Of a stretch of 64,000 bases of DNA, positions 36,841 through 45,939 are shown in pieces (position 1 is the first letter of the stretch; each line of letters opens with the position of its first letter). The stretch covers positions 1 to 64,000 of the forward strand of contig NZ_JHXV01000017.1 in NCBI RefSeq assembly GCF_000621625.1, in the 5' to 3' direction. The DNA comes from Crocinitomix catalasitica ATCC 23190 (GTDB lineage: Bacteria; Bacteroidota; Bacteroidia; Flavobacteriales_D; Crocinitomicaceae). The notes under the pieces are model-generated. The model saw nothing but the letters and a program-made list of their open reading frames with translations, searched no databases and was not told the origin of the DNA. The translations under genes were made by a program, and so were the position numbers.

Positions 36841-38718
36841 GTGATCAAATTACCAAAAAAAAATACCCCACGATTAGTTATTTTTATAGCTGATTTATTT
36901 GTTGCGTTCACAGCTTTGCTGATGGCGTATATTATTCGATTTGACTCGTCGCAATTACCTTTTGAAACTGAACTTCATATTTTTGAACGCGGTTTACCGA
37001 TTTATTTATTAATTCGAGGATTTGCTTTTTATATTTTTAGAATCCACAGAGGAATTGTTCGTTATACAAGTACCGAGGATATTAAACGGATCACAATATC
37101 TGTCCTTGTCGGAACTTTCATGATCGGAATCGTATCTGCTTTTTTCTATAAATTTGGAGACGGATACTTCTTATTTCCGATCTCTATAATTCTGGCAGAA
37201 TTTTTCGCATGTATTTTCTTCATGTTAGTATTTAGATTGTCAATAAAACTGATTTATTCAGAACAATTAAAAAAAGAAAAAGACCTCACTCCTACCATTA
37301 TTTATGGTGCGGGTATTTATGGCGTAATTACCAAACATGCTTTGGAAAAAGAAGCAAATATAGATGGAAAGATCGTTTGTTTTATTGATGATAATAAATC
37401 TAAGTTAGGAAAGACACTTGAAGGTGTTAAGATCTATCACACATCGAACCTTGAGAATATCATTAAAAAAGAAAATGTCAAAAAATTGATCATGGCGATC
37501 AAACAGCCCGATAAGAAAAAAAGGCGAGATGTTATTGATGTTTGTCTTGCGAATGATGTTCAAATTCTAAACGTGCCCTCTCCTGCCCAATGGATTAATG
37601 GGGAGTTTACATTGAATCAAATTAAACCTGTTCTAATTGAAGATTTACTTGGTAGAGAGAGTATAAAATTAGATCCGGAAAGATTAATTAATGAATTTAA
37701 AGGCAAAAAAATATTAGTTACTGGTGCTGCAGGAAGTATTGGTAGTGAAATTGTTCGACAATTAGTTTCTTATGATCCTGAGATTGTAATAATGTTAGAT
37801 CAAGCCGAATCTGCCATTTACGATCTAGAAATAGAACTTAAGACGAAAAAAACTGACAGTTGTACTGAAACAGTGATCGGTGATATTAGAAATTTAGATC
37901 GTCTTAAAAATGTTTTTGAGACATTTAAACCTGATATGATCTTTCACGCGGCAGCATATAAACATGTACCGTTGATGGAAAACAATCCATCTGAGGCTTT
38001 AATAACAAATGTTTTAGGAACGAAAAACTTGGTTGATTTAGCGTTGAAGTATGATGTTGAGCGATTTATATTGATCTCAACAGATAAAGCAGTAAATCCA
38101 ACAAATGTGATGGGATGCTCTAAACGAATTGCTGAGATTTACTCTCAATCAGCTAATCAACTTGGAAAAACTAAATTTATCACTACACGATTTGGAAACG
38201 TACTTGGTTCGAACGGTTCCGTGATTCCTTTATTTAAAAAACAAATTGCAAACGGTGGACCATTAACGGTTACTGATAAAGATATTACAAGATATTTCAT
38301 GACGATTCCTGAAGCTTGCCAATTGGTACTTGAAGCTGAATCAATGGGGAATGGCGGTGAAATATTTGTTTTTGACATGGGTGAGTCAGTGAAGATATAC
38401 GACTTGGCTAAAAAAATGATCAAACTCAGTGGACTGGAGTTAGATAGAGACATACAAATTAAGTTCACAGGACTGAGACCAGGCGAAAAATTGTATGAAG
38501 AGTTATTAACGAATGAGGAGAATACAATAGAGACACATCATCCGCAAATACTTGTGGCTAAAGTGCGAGATTATAATTTTGAAACAATCTCTAAAGATAT
38601 CTGTCTTTTAACCAGTTTGTTTGAAAGTCAAAACAATTCCCTTATCGTTCAAAAAATGAAAGAAATTGTTCCAGAATATAAAAGTAACAACTCTATTTTT
38701 GAGAAATTAGATCAATGA
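36841..38718 (+). CDS. Membrane nucleotide-sugar 4,6-dehydratase (CapD/PglF-like)
   Basis: This is a 625-residue protein with four N-terminal membrane helices (about 10-135), a CoA-binding-like Rossmann domain (about 145-270) and a C-terminal extended SDR domain with TGAAGSIGSEIVRQL. Active-site features match the inverting or retaining UDP-GlcNAc 4,6-dehydratases: STDKAVNPTN and M-GCSK in place of YxxxK. Such enzymes make the 4-keto-6-deoxy intermediate for bacillosamine, legionaminic acid or other amino sugars. The start is GTG. The next gene overlaps by 4 nt (ATGA). It may supply the nonulosonic operon 3 kb downstream; this is inference. Confidence 0.9.
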   Translation: MIKLPKKNTPRLVIFIADLFVAFTALLMAYIIRFDSSQLPFETELHIFERGLPIYLLIRGFAFYIFRIHRGIVRYTSTEDIKRITISVLVGTFMIGIVSAFFYKFGDGYFLFPISIILAEFFACIFFMLVFRLSIKLIYSEQLKKEKDLTPTIIYGAGIYGVITKHALEKEANIDGKIVCFIDDNKSKLGKTLEGVKIYHTSNLENIIKKENVKKLIMAIKQPDKKKRRDVIDVCLANDVQILNVPSPAQWINGEFTLNQIKPVLIEDLLGRESIKLDPERLINEFKGKKILVTGAAGSIGSEIVRQLVSYDPEIVIMLDQAESAIYDLEIELKTKKTDSCTETVIGDIRNLDRLKNVFETFKPDMIFHAAAYKHVPLMENNPSEALITNVLGTKNLVDLALKYDVERFILISTDKAVNPTNVMGCSKRIAEIYSQSANQLGKTKFITTRFGNVLGSNGSVIPLFKKQIANGGPLTVTDKDITRYFMTIPEACQLVLEAESMGNGGEIFVFDMGESVKIYDLAKKMIKLSGLELDRDIQIKFTGLRPGEKLYEELLTNEENTIETHHPQILVAKVRDYNFETISKDICLLTSLFESQNNSLIVQKMKEIVPEYKSNNSIFEKLDQ

Positions 38719-39110
38719 TATCAACCAAAATTCAATTAAGATTTAGTGATTTTGACATGGGCAATCATGTGCATAACGCCGCTTATTTACAATATTTTGA
38801 AATCGCTAGAATTGGTTTTTTTACCAAAAGTTTAGGTGACGATTGGGATTGGAAGAAAAATGGTATCATCATAAAGAAGAATACGATTGAATATCTGAAG
38901 CCTATCTTCATTGACGCACAGATAAGTGTTGAAGTAACATGTAGCCAAATAGGAAATAAAAGTTTTACCTTGGCATATCAAGTCAAAGATCAAAATGGAG
39001 ATTTAAAAGCATTTGGAGAATCACTCGTTGTTTGTTTTGACTATATCGATAATGTGACCACAACTATTCCTAAAACAATACTCAATATTCTCGAATTAAA
39101 TAAAGCATAA
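38715..39110 (+). CDS. Hotdog-fold acyl-CoA thioesterase (4HBT type)
   Basis: This is a 131-residue single hotdog domain. FSDFDMGNHVHNAAYLQYFEIAR is the 4HBT-type active-site stretch with the catalytic Asp and the downstream Asn/His region. It probably hydrolyses an acyl-CoA in the cytoplasm; the chain type is unknown. It overlaps the dehydratase gene by four bases (ATGA), so it is translationally coupled, though no functional link to sugar synthesis is obvious. Confidence 0.88.
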   Translation: MISTKIQLRFSDFDMGNHVHNAAYLQYFEIARIGFFTKSLGDDWDWKKNGIIIKKNTIEYLKPIFIDAQISVEVTCSQIGNKSFTLAYQVKDQNGDLKAFGESLVVCFDYIDNVTTTIPKTILNILELNKA

Positions 39111-39198
39111 CTAATTCGATTATTTTATTTTAATTTCATTGCGGTATAATTATTGCTTCATAAAATATCATTAAATTAACGATTTAAAATCTCCTCAA

Positions 39199-40245
39199 AT
39201 GAAAAGCATATTTCCATTTCTAATTTTACTTATTTCATTCTCCAGTTATACCCAATCTTTAGGCGAAATTAATTCAGACGCTAAAAAAGAAGATAACAAA
39301 GGTATTTTATGTATCAATGAAGAATTACGTATGGTACCTGATTGCAATGGCTTTGTATACGAAGAAACATTGAAAATTGAAGGTAAAGATGAAGTTGTCG
39401 TTTATCATTCAAAATCAGGTAAACCCTTTTCAGGAGAATGTAAAGTGTGTTATGACAACATGCAGCTTAAAATGAAAATAGAATACAGCAATGGAAGATT
39501 AATAGGTCAAGACACTGTCTATTATCAAAATGGAAATGTTCAATTTATTTATAGTCACGATAATTTAGGTTATGGAAAAGAGGATGGTGCACAAATTTAC
39601 TATAGAGAAGATGGAAGTTTAAAATGGGAAAAAAATTATGTGATGGGGATGGCTGACGGTGAATTCCGTTATTATTTTGCTGACACATCTATCTTTAAAA
39701 TAGAACGGTATAAAAACAATCAATTACATGGTAAAAAACAAGAGTTCTATTCGAATGGAGCAATCAAAAAAGAAATTGATTATAAAAACGGTATGTGGAA
39801 TGGGACCTATATCACTTATTTTGCAGATGGTAAAGTAGAGTCAGAACAACAATTCGTCAATGACGAAAAGGATGGACCATCAACCTACTATTATGCAACA
39901 GGTGATTTGTTTTATTCAGAGAATCACGAAAAAGGATCTAAAGAAGGAGCATTTAAAAGAATGTATGCAACAGGTAGGATGTGGACAAAAGAGAGTTATA
40001 AAAATGACCTTAGAGATGGCGAATTTGAAGAATATTACGACAATGAAAAGAATACCATTAAATACCGTGCAACATATAAAAAAGGTAATTTATTAAGTGA
40101 AACTTATTACGACGAATTGGGTGGAGAAACAATGCCTCCTGAAAAAATCGAACAAATAAAAAATTCTCAAGAAGAAGGTGACGATCAGAGTGAACCTATA
40201 GAAAATCAAAAGAATAAGAAGAAGAAAGAGAAGAAGAGAAAATAA
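39199..40245 (+). CDS. Exported MORN/YwqK-type repeat protein
   Basis: This is a 348-residue protein with a signal peptide (1-18). Residues ~60-310 are repeats of the form Y-x-NG-x-l/k, for example EFYSNGAIKKEIDYKNG and YFADGKVESEQQF, as in MORN-like and YwqK-family proteins. The last ~20 residues are almost only Lys, Asn and Glu. The label YwqK antitoxin used in databases for this repeat does not prove a toxin-antitoxin role; export argues against it here. It ends 11 nt from the convergent flippase gene. Confidence 0.82.
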   Translation: MKSIFPFLILLISFSSYTQSLGEINSDAKKEDNKGILCINEELRMVPDCNGFVYEETLKIEGKDEVVVYHSKSGKPFSGECKVCYDNMQLKMKIEYSNGRLIGQDTVYYQNGNVQFIYSHDNLGYGKEDGAQIYYREDGSLKWEKNYVMGMADGEFRYYFADTSIFKIERYKNNQLHGKKQEFYSNGAIKKEIDYKNGMWNGTYITYFADGKVESEQQFVNDEKDGPSTYYYATGDLFYSENHEKGSKEGAFKRMYATGRMWTKESYKNDLRDGEFEEYYDNEKNTIKYRATYKKGNLLSETYYDELGGETMPPEKIEQIKNSQEEGDDQSEPIENQKNKKKKEKKRK

Positions 40246-40256
40246 ACTTTAAATTC

Positions 40257-41717
40257 TCATCTCTTTATTATTTTATTAAACCAGCCGTTAATATCTTCAG
40301 AAAATTTGAATTTTAAAATTATCACCCAGTATATTGTGGCCCAAAAAATTAATCGTGCAACAATTTCGAAATGCGTTGGAAGATTAAAATTCATGAAATT
40401 TACTGCAAGAATTAAACCTGCTAAAATAAATAAGACAACTGCAAACTTACGATTGAAAGGTTGTAATTTGTATTTCTTGATTAAATACAGGCAACGCAAT
40501 GAGTTAATGATAATGACGGCTAAAAATGAAGCAATTGCCGCTCCAACTATTCCATATAAAGAAATAAGAAAGTAGTTTAATATAATTGCCAATACTGCTA
40601 ACCCAATATTAAAATATGTATTTGCACGATAGACTCTTGATGTCGCAATTATCTCAGAATTCACACCAGTCATCATTTCAACAAGTTGAGCTAAACCAAT
40701 AAAGAAGAAAACATACAATCCCTCTTTGTAATCTGGCAAGTAATATAATGCCAATTCTATACATGCCCAGCCAATAGTGAATAAAAATCCGCCTAAAATC
40801 AAATTAGTAAGTGAACTTTTTTCATAAACAGATTGAATATTTTTTAAATCATTATTCTTCCATGAATCGGACAATACTGCCACTGAAATTCTTTTAACAC
40901 CTCTTGAAGGTACACTTACTAAAATACCGGCAAAAAACATTATGGCATAAATACCTAGAGCATCAGTCCCTAACATTCTGTTAATCATTAATTGGTCAAC
41001 AGAAATAATTATCATGCTAGATGCAGTTGCTAAAATTCCATATAAGCCAAAACCATATATTTTTTTTCTAGCTGAAGCAGTAAAATTTTCTTTTTTGGGC
41101 AAAATTAATTTTCCTGTTTTTGAAACAGCTGTAATCAACAAAGCTAGACCGGGTAAAGAAAAGGCGACCACATATAAATAAATTAAATGCTCAAAATCAA
41201 TCACTCCTGACCAAAACACAATTAATACTAATAATAATAGTATTTTCAATATAAATGACTCCCAAAACGTACCAATTACAGAACTATATAACATCCGTAA
41301 ATAAATGTCCATATTTTTCGCGAAAATTTGAAAAATAATTAGCGGAATCAATAATATTGAGAAGGCTTGAATAGTTTGATTAGAAACTTCTGTACCAACT
41401 AAAAAGTCCTTAAAAAAAATAAAGGTAGAGACACCTAATACTATACCTATAATAGTCACAAATAATGCAAACGCAAAATAGCCTGAATGACCATTTTTTT
41501 CATTTTTGAAATTTGAAAAAGAATTTAAAGTTATTTGAGTAAACCCAAGGCAAAAAAAAGTAGATAGAACTGAAGAAACTGAGTCCAACAATGCCAAAGT
41601 CCCAACTTGGTTTTTTGTTAAAATGAATGGCATTAACAATCGCGAAACGGTTCCGAATAAAATTCCACCGAATATAAATATTGTTGATAGCGTTGCTTGT
41701 TTTTGAATTATACCCAT
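40257..41717 (-). CDS. Polysaccharide flippase (Wzx/MATE-like)
   Basis: This is a 486-residue integral membrane protein with about 12-14 hydrophobic helices spread over its whole length and short loops. It fits the oligosaccharide flippase / polysaccharide biosynthesis family of the MOP superfamily, which moves lipid-linked glycans across the inner membrane. It is transcribed toward the MORN-like gene and away from the nonulosonic operon, with which it shares a 273-nt upstream region. A substrate containing the sugar made by that operon is plausible but inferred from position. Confidence 0.87.
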   Translation of the reverse strand: MGIIQKQATLSTIFIFGGILFGTVSRLLMPFILTKNQVGTLALLDSVSSVLSTFFCLGFTQITLNSFSNFKNEKNGHSGYFAFALFVTIIGIVLGVSTFIFFKDFLVGTEVSNQTIQAFSILLIPLIIFQIFAKNMDIYLRMLYSSVIGTFWESFILKILLLLVLIVFWSGVIDFEHLIYLYVVAFSLPGLALLITAVSKTGKLILPKKENFTASARKKIYGFGLYGILATASSMIIISVDQLMINRMLGTDALGIYAIMFFAGILVSVPSRGVKRISVAVLSDSWKNNDLKNIQSVYEKSSLTNLILGGFLFTIGWACIELALYYLPDYKEGLYVFFFIGLAQLVEMMTGVNSEIIATSRVYRANTYFNIGLAVLAIILNYFLISLYGIVGAAIASFLAVIIINSLRCLYLIKKYKLQPFNRKFAVVLFILAGLILAVNFMNFNLPTHFEIVARLIFWATIYWVIILKFKFSEDINGWFNKIIKR

Positions 41718-41964
41718 TTTTTCTTTAGAATCAAACTAAACGTTAAATATACGCTTCTTACAATGATACTTAATAAACTAAATAAAAAAACAAACAAAAT
41801 TGCATTAATTTAACACCCTCAATTTTAATTTAAAAACACTTGTAACCCTTTAAATTTCAAGAACCAAGACGACCATTAAAAATCAAAATTTTAGATGCTA
41901 TTTTTGCTGTTTATACATTAACGTATAAACTTAATTTATGTTTCTCTTTCTAATGAAGTATTGT

Positions 41965-41972
41965 TAACTTTG
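41965..41972 (+). promoter_or_regulatory. -7 promoter box of the nonulosonic acid operon (TAACTTTG)
   Basis: TAACTTTG fits TAnnTTTG and lies 18 nt before the synthase ATG at 41991. The next three genes downstream are within 1 nt of, or overlap, their predecessors, so this one promoter may serve all five. Confidence 0.45.
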
Positions 41973-41990
41973 TTAAGATATCGATTAAAT

Positions 41991-43040
41991 ATGAATATAA
42001 ATAAAACAGTAAAAATTGGAAAATTCGTTTTAAATGAAAGTAATCCAGTTTTCATAATTGCTGAAGCAGGTGTAAATCATAATGGAGATTTGAAATTAGC
42101 GAAACAATTAATAGATGTTGCTGCAGAAGCTGGAGCTGATGCTGTTAAATTTCAATCATTCATTACAGAGGAGTTAATTTTAGAAAATGTCGAAAAAGCA
42201 GATTATCAGAAAACCACTACAGGTAAACTGGAATCTCAGTTTTCAATGCTTAAAAAACTGGAGTTGGAAGTTGATAAAATGAAGGAGGTTAAGCTTTATT
42301 GTGAATCGAAAAACATACTTTTTTTAACTACCCCATTTGATGAAAAAAGTCTAAATCTTTTAGACGAGCTTAATCTTGATGCATACAAAGTTTCATCCAC
42401 TGATACAACAAATATTGGATTTATCAGAAAGGTAGCTTCCAAGGGTAAACCCATTATTTTATCGACGGGAATGTGCTCAATGACTGAGGTTGAAATAGCT
42501 GTAACAGCAGCTCGAGAAATTAATCCAAATGTTATATTATTACAATGTACATCTAATTATCCTGTTCCAGATAACGAAGTTAATTTAAATGTAATCACAA
42601 CATTTAAAAGAAAATTCGATATGCTCATAGGTTTTTCAGACCATACCCCTTCAATCGGTGCTTCTCCTTATGCCGTTGTTTTAGGGGCTAAAGTTGTTGA
42701 AAAACACTTTACGTTGGATAAGAATATGGATGGCCCCGACCATAAAGCTTCGCTGGATCCCAAAGAATTACAAATGTTTGTAAAAGAAATTAGAAAAGTT
42801 GAAAAGTATTTAGGGTCATTTGAAAAAACTCCTTCACAAAGCGAAATAAAAACAAAAAGCAAATTACAGAAGTCACTAGTTGCTGCCACCACAATATTAA
42901 AAGGAATGAAGTTTGATAGCAACAATATTGTTGCAAAAAGAACAGGTGGCAATGGGCATTCAGCTATAGAATTAGATTATATTTTAGGAAAAACTGCCCA
43001 AAAGGACTTTAAAGTAAATGAACTTATTATACTTGAATGA
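41991..43040 (+). CDS. NeuB-family nonulosonic acid synthase
   Basis: This is a 349-residue enzyme that condenses phosphoenolpyruvate with a six-carbon amino sugar to make a nine-carbon nonulosonic acid. The TIM-barrel part shows FIIAEAGVNHNGDL, ADAVKFQSF, TTPFDEKSL, KVSSTDTTNI, ILSTGMC, GFSDHTPS, VVEKHFTLDKNMDGPDHKASL. A SAF (antifreeze-like) domain from about residue 290 includes KRTGGNGHSA. The motifs do not separate sialic, legionaminic or pseudaminic acid. The ATG at 41991 follows a -7 box; an upstream in-frame start would overlap it. The NeuD-type gene overlaps by 4 nt. Confidence 0.93.
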   Translation: MNINKTVKIGKFVLNESNPVFIIAEAGVNHNGDLKLAKQLIDVAAEAGADAVKFQSFITEELILENVEKADYQKTTTGKLESQFSMLKKLELEVDKMKEVKLYCESKNILFLTTPFDEKSLNLLDELNLDAYKVSSTDTTNIGFIRKVASKGKPIILSTGMCSMTEVEIAVTAAREINPNVILLQCTSNYPVPDNEVNLNVITTFKRKFDMLIGFSDHTPSIGASPYAVVLGAKVVEKHFTLDKNMDGPDHKASLDPKELQMFVKEIRKVEKYLGSFEKTPSQSEIKTKSKLQKSLVAATTILKGMKFDSNNIVAKRTGGNGHSAIELDYILGKTAQKDFKVNELIILE

Positions 43041-43678
43041 ATCCTATTAATTCAATATCATCAAAATCCATTGTACTTATAGGAGCAGGTGGACATGTTA
43101 GACCGATAATTGATGCTGCATATTTAAATGGATTCAAAATCGAAGGAATTATAGATCCATCATTTAAAGGAATTCCTGAAAAAATAATGGGCATACCTGT
43201 TATGGGTGGCATTGATACTTTACGGGAGTTGTCAAACAAAATAGAAATCTTTATTGCCATTGGGGATAATTTTAAAAGAAAAGAAATGTATCTTGAATTA
43301 AAAAATCAAGGCTATAAATTCATCAATATAATACACCCAACCGCAATCATATCTAAATATTTAACTTTAGGAGAAGCAATTTTTATAAACGCGGGTGCAA
43401 TAGTAAATGCTGGCGTAAAAATAGGTAATGCTTCGATCATCAATACAGGTGTTATAGTAGACCATGAAACTCAAATTGAATCCTTTGTTCATCTTTCACC
43501 TGGTGTAACTATTGCTGGCAGAGTGCAAATAGGAGATGAAACATTTATTGGTATTGGCAGCACAGTTATCGATAAAATAAAAATTGGAGCAAATGTGACC
43601 ATTGGAGCGAATAGCACAATTATTAAAAATATTGACTCCAATTTAAAAATTATTGGCGTCTCTAAAACCATCCCTTAA
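43037..43678 (+). CDS. NeuD/PglD-family sugar acyltransferase
   Basis: This is a 213-residue protein with an N-terminal Rossmann-like part (IVLIGAGGHVRPIIDAAY) and a left-handed beta-helix of hexapeptide repeats from about residue 95 (IINTGVIVDHETQIESFVHLSPGV). The His in VDHE is the usual catalytic base. NeuD/PglD proteins acetylate the amino sugar precursor or the finished nonulosonic acid. It overlaps the synthase by four bases (ATGA), and the TIM-barrel gene starts 1 nt after its stop. Confidence 0.9.
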   Translation: MNPINSISSKSIVLIGAGGHVRPIIDAAYLNGFKIEGIIDPSFKGIPEKIMGIPVMGGIDTLRELSNKIEIFIAIGDNFKRKEMYLELKNQGYKFINIIHPTAIISKYLTLGEAIFINAGAIVNAGVKIGNASIINTGVIVDHETQIESFVHLSPGVTIAGRVQIGDETFIGIGSTVIDKIKIGANVTIGANSTIIKNIDSNLKIIGVSKTIP

Positions 43679-43679
43679 T

Positions 43680-44552
43680 ATGCCATATATTTCTTCTGCC
43701 TGTGTTAAACACGCCAAAATAAAAGATTCTTTAATTGAATTATCAGAATTTGGATTTAAATCAATTGAATTATCCGGCGGTACAAGACCATACCCCGAAT
43801 TGAAAAAGGACCTAGTATCTCTCAAAAAAGATTTAGAGTTGAACCTATTGCTGCACAATTATTTCCCGCCTCCAATTAAAGACTTTGTATTAAACCTTGC
43901 ATCCTCTAATTCTGACATTCTTAACAGTAGCATTGATCATTGCAAAAAAGCGATTGAATTATCCTATTTATTGGATTCAAAAATTTTTGGATTTCATGCA
44001 GGCTTTTATATCGACATTTTAACATCAGAGATAGGTAAAAAAATAAATGCTAAAGCTATAAACACTCAAGAAAAGTCACTTGATATTTTTTGTGAATCGT
44101 ACACAGAATTAGTTAATTTCGCTGGAAAAGATGTTAAATTATATGTAGAAAACAATGTGATTTCTACAGAAAATTTTAAATCATTTAACGAAAAAAATCC
44201 ACTGATGCTAACAAGTGTAACTGATTATGAAGAACTATCGGATCGTATAGATTTTAATTTGCTTTTAGACGTTGCTCATTTAAAAGTAAGTTGTCAAACA
44301 TTGAATAATAATTTTCAAAGTTCTCTTCAAGAATTATTCTCTATTTCTGACTACATTCATGTTAGTGATAATAATGGTATGGTTGATAGTAATAATTTTA
44401 TTAGCGAGGAGTCTCAACTGTATCAGGATTTGGAAAAACTAGATTGGGAAGATAAAACTGTAACTATTGAGGTATACGAACCTTTAATAAAAGTAGAAGA
44501 ATCTATGAATAATCTTAAAAAACTTAGAAATGCTAGATCAACTAATTTGTAA
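43680..44552 (+). CDS. TIM-barrel sugar-phosphate isomerase/epimerase-like protein
   Basis: This is a 290-residue xylose-isomerase-like TIM barrel. The putative metal ligands are in place: Glu in YVENN, Asp in LLDVAHLK, His in YIHVSDN, and Glu in TIEVYEP, with an additional His-rich stretch GFHAGF. Such enzymes isomerise or epimerise sugars and their relatives. A protein of this type is not part of the textbook sialic, legionaminic or pseudaminic acid pathways. The ATG at 43680 is the natural start, one base after the upstream stop; the TTG at 43653 would overlap. The fusion gene downstream overlaps it by 23 nt, so it belongs to the operon. Confidence 0.83.
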   Translation: MPYISSACVKHAKIKDSLIELSEFGFKSIELSGGTRPYPELKKDLVSLKKDLELNLLLHNYFPPPIKDFVLNLASSNSDILNSSIDHCKKAIELSYLLDSKIFGFHAGFYIDILTSEIGKKINAKAINTQEKSLDIFCESYTELVNFAGKDVKLYVENNVISTENFKSFNEKNPLMLTSVTDYEELSDRIDFNLLLDVAHLKVSCQTLNNNFQSSLQELFSISDYIHVSDNNGMVDSNNFISEESQLYQDLEKLDWEDKTVTIEVYEPLIKVEESMNNLKKLRNARSTNL

Positions 44553-45939
44553 ATTATCTGCAAATATTTTTGACGTCTTACAAGTCATAAATAATAATGC
44601 TAAAGGAATTGCTTTTATTATCGGTGATAATAATAAATTTATTGGTGTTCTAACCGATGGCGATATTAGAAGGGTATTATTAGAAGGCAATGACTTAAAT
44701 ACTCCCATAAAAGGAATAGTCAACAAGCATTGTACTGTCGCAAATGACGGAGAGTCCTTTCATGAGATGCTAGCAAAAACGAACGAAAAGGTTAACATTT
44801 TACCGATAGTTGATGTAAACAATATTTTGGTCGATTTTTTTCAATATCAAAACAACGTCTATGTTCCAGTGGCCTCCCCTAACCTAAGAGGCAATGAATT
44901 TAAATATTTAGTTGATGCTTTTTTGTCTACTTGGATTTCAAGTTCAGGTAAATATATCGGCCAATTCGAAGAAAAATTTTCATCATATTGCGAATGCCAG
45001 CATGGCGTAGCGGTATCTAATGGAACAGTTGCTATACATCTAGCTCTTATTACGTTAGGAATTGGTACGGGAGATGAAGTTATAATTCCCGATTTAACGT
45101 TTGCGGCAACGATTAACGCAGTTTTGCATGCCGGAGCGACACCTGTAATTGTTGATGTAGATATAGACAGTTGGTGTATTGACCCTCTAGAAATTGAAAA
45201 AGCAATTTCTCCAAAAACAAAAGCAATAATTCCGGTTCACTTATATGGTCAATCATGTGATATGGAATCAATAATGAAAATCGCAAGCAAAAACAAACTT
45301 TTCGTGATTGAAGATTGTGCGGAAGCACATGGCGCAGAATATAAGGGTAAAAAAGTTGGTTCATTTGGAGATATTTCCACGTTTTCGTTTTTTGCAAATA
45401 AAATTATAACAACAGGCGAAGGAGGAATGTGTGTTACCAACTCAAAAGAGTTAAGCGATAAAATGTGTGTTTTGAGAGATCACGGCATGAGTAAGACACG
45501 AAAGTATTGGCATACTGCGGTGGGTTATAATTATAGAATGACAAACCTTCAAGCAGCAATTGGTGTTGCACAATTAGAAAGGATTGATGAAATTCTAACA
45601 TATAGACGACAAATTGAAAATGATTATAGATCGTTTCTATCTACTTTTCCTTTTATTAAATTTCAAAAAAATATTGAAGATAGGCATCGCGTAACATGGT
45701 TAGTTTCGGCCATTTTGGAAACGAATAAAAGAGATGAATTGATTATTAGATTAAAAGATGAAAATATTGATGCTCGACCATTCTTTTTTCCTTTAGGAGA
45801 AATGGATATTTATAAAGAATTTTTATTCTCTAACCAAAACAGCCAAAAGTTGTCAATTCAAGGAATTAATTTCCCAACTTCCGAAAAACTATCATCTTCG
45901 GTTAAAGAAAGAATACTTGAAATATTTAATAAGTTATAA
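44530..45939 (+). CDS. CBS-domain/DegT-family aminotransferase fusion
   Basis: This is a 469-residue protein. Residues ~1-112 form a CBS pair, with FIGVLTDGDIRRVLLEG in the first and NILPIVDVNNILVDFF in the second. Residues ~115-469 are a DegT/DnrJ/EryC1/StrS sugar aminotransferase with EVIIPDLTFAATINAVLHAG, HLYGQSCDM, VIEDCAEAHGAEYKGKKVG, PLP-binding Lys291 in FFANKIITTGEGG, and RDHGMSKTRKYWH. The aminotransferase part is nearest in pattern to GDP-perosamine synthase-type 4-aminotransferases. In nonulosonic clusters such a CBS pair is usually fused to a nucleotidyltransferase, so this pairing is unusual. It overlaps the genes on both sides. Confidence 0.9.
   Translation: MLDQLICKLSANIFDVLQVINNNAKGIAFIIGDNNKFIGVLTDGDIRRVLLEGNDLNTPIKGIVNKHCTVANDGESFHEMLAKTNEKVNILPIVDVNNILVDFFQYQNNVYVPVASPNLRGNEFKYLVDAFLSTWISSSGKYIGQFEEKFSSYCECQHGVAVSNGTVAIHLALITLGIGTGDEVIIPDLTFAATINAVLHAGATPVIVDVDIDSWCIDPLEIEKAISPKTKAIIPVHLYGQSCDMESIMKIASKNKLFVIEDCAEAHGAEYKGKKVGSFGDISTFSFFANKIITTGEGGMCVTNSKELSDKMCVLRDHGMSKTRKYWHTAVGYNYRMTNLQAAIGVAQLERIDEILTYRRQIENDYRSFLSTFPFIKFQKNIEDRHRVTWLVSAILETNKRDELIIRLKDENIDARPFFFPLGEMDIYKEFLFSNQNSQKLSIQGINFPTSEKLSSSVKERILEIFNKL

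Noticed and set aside
39199-40245. Toxin-antitoxin system suggested by the YwqK repeat
   Set aside because: The protein has a signal peptide and no toxin gene beside it; the repeat is shared by many unrelated exported proteins.
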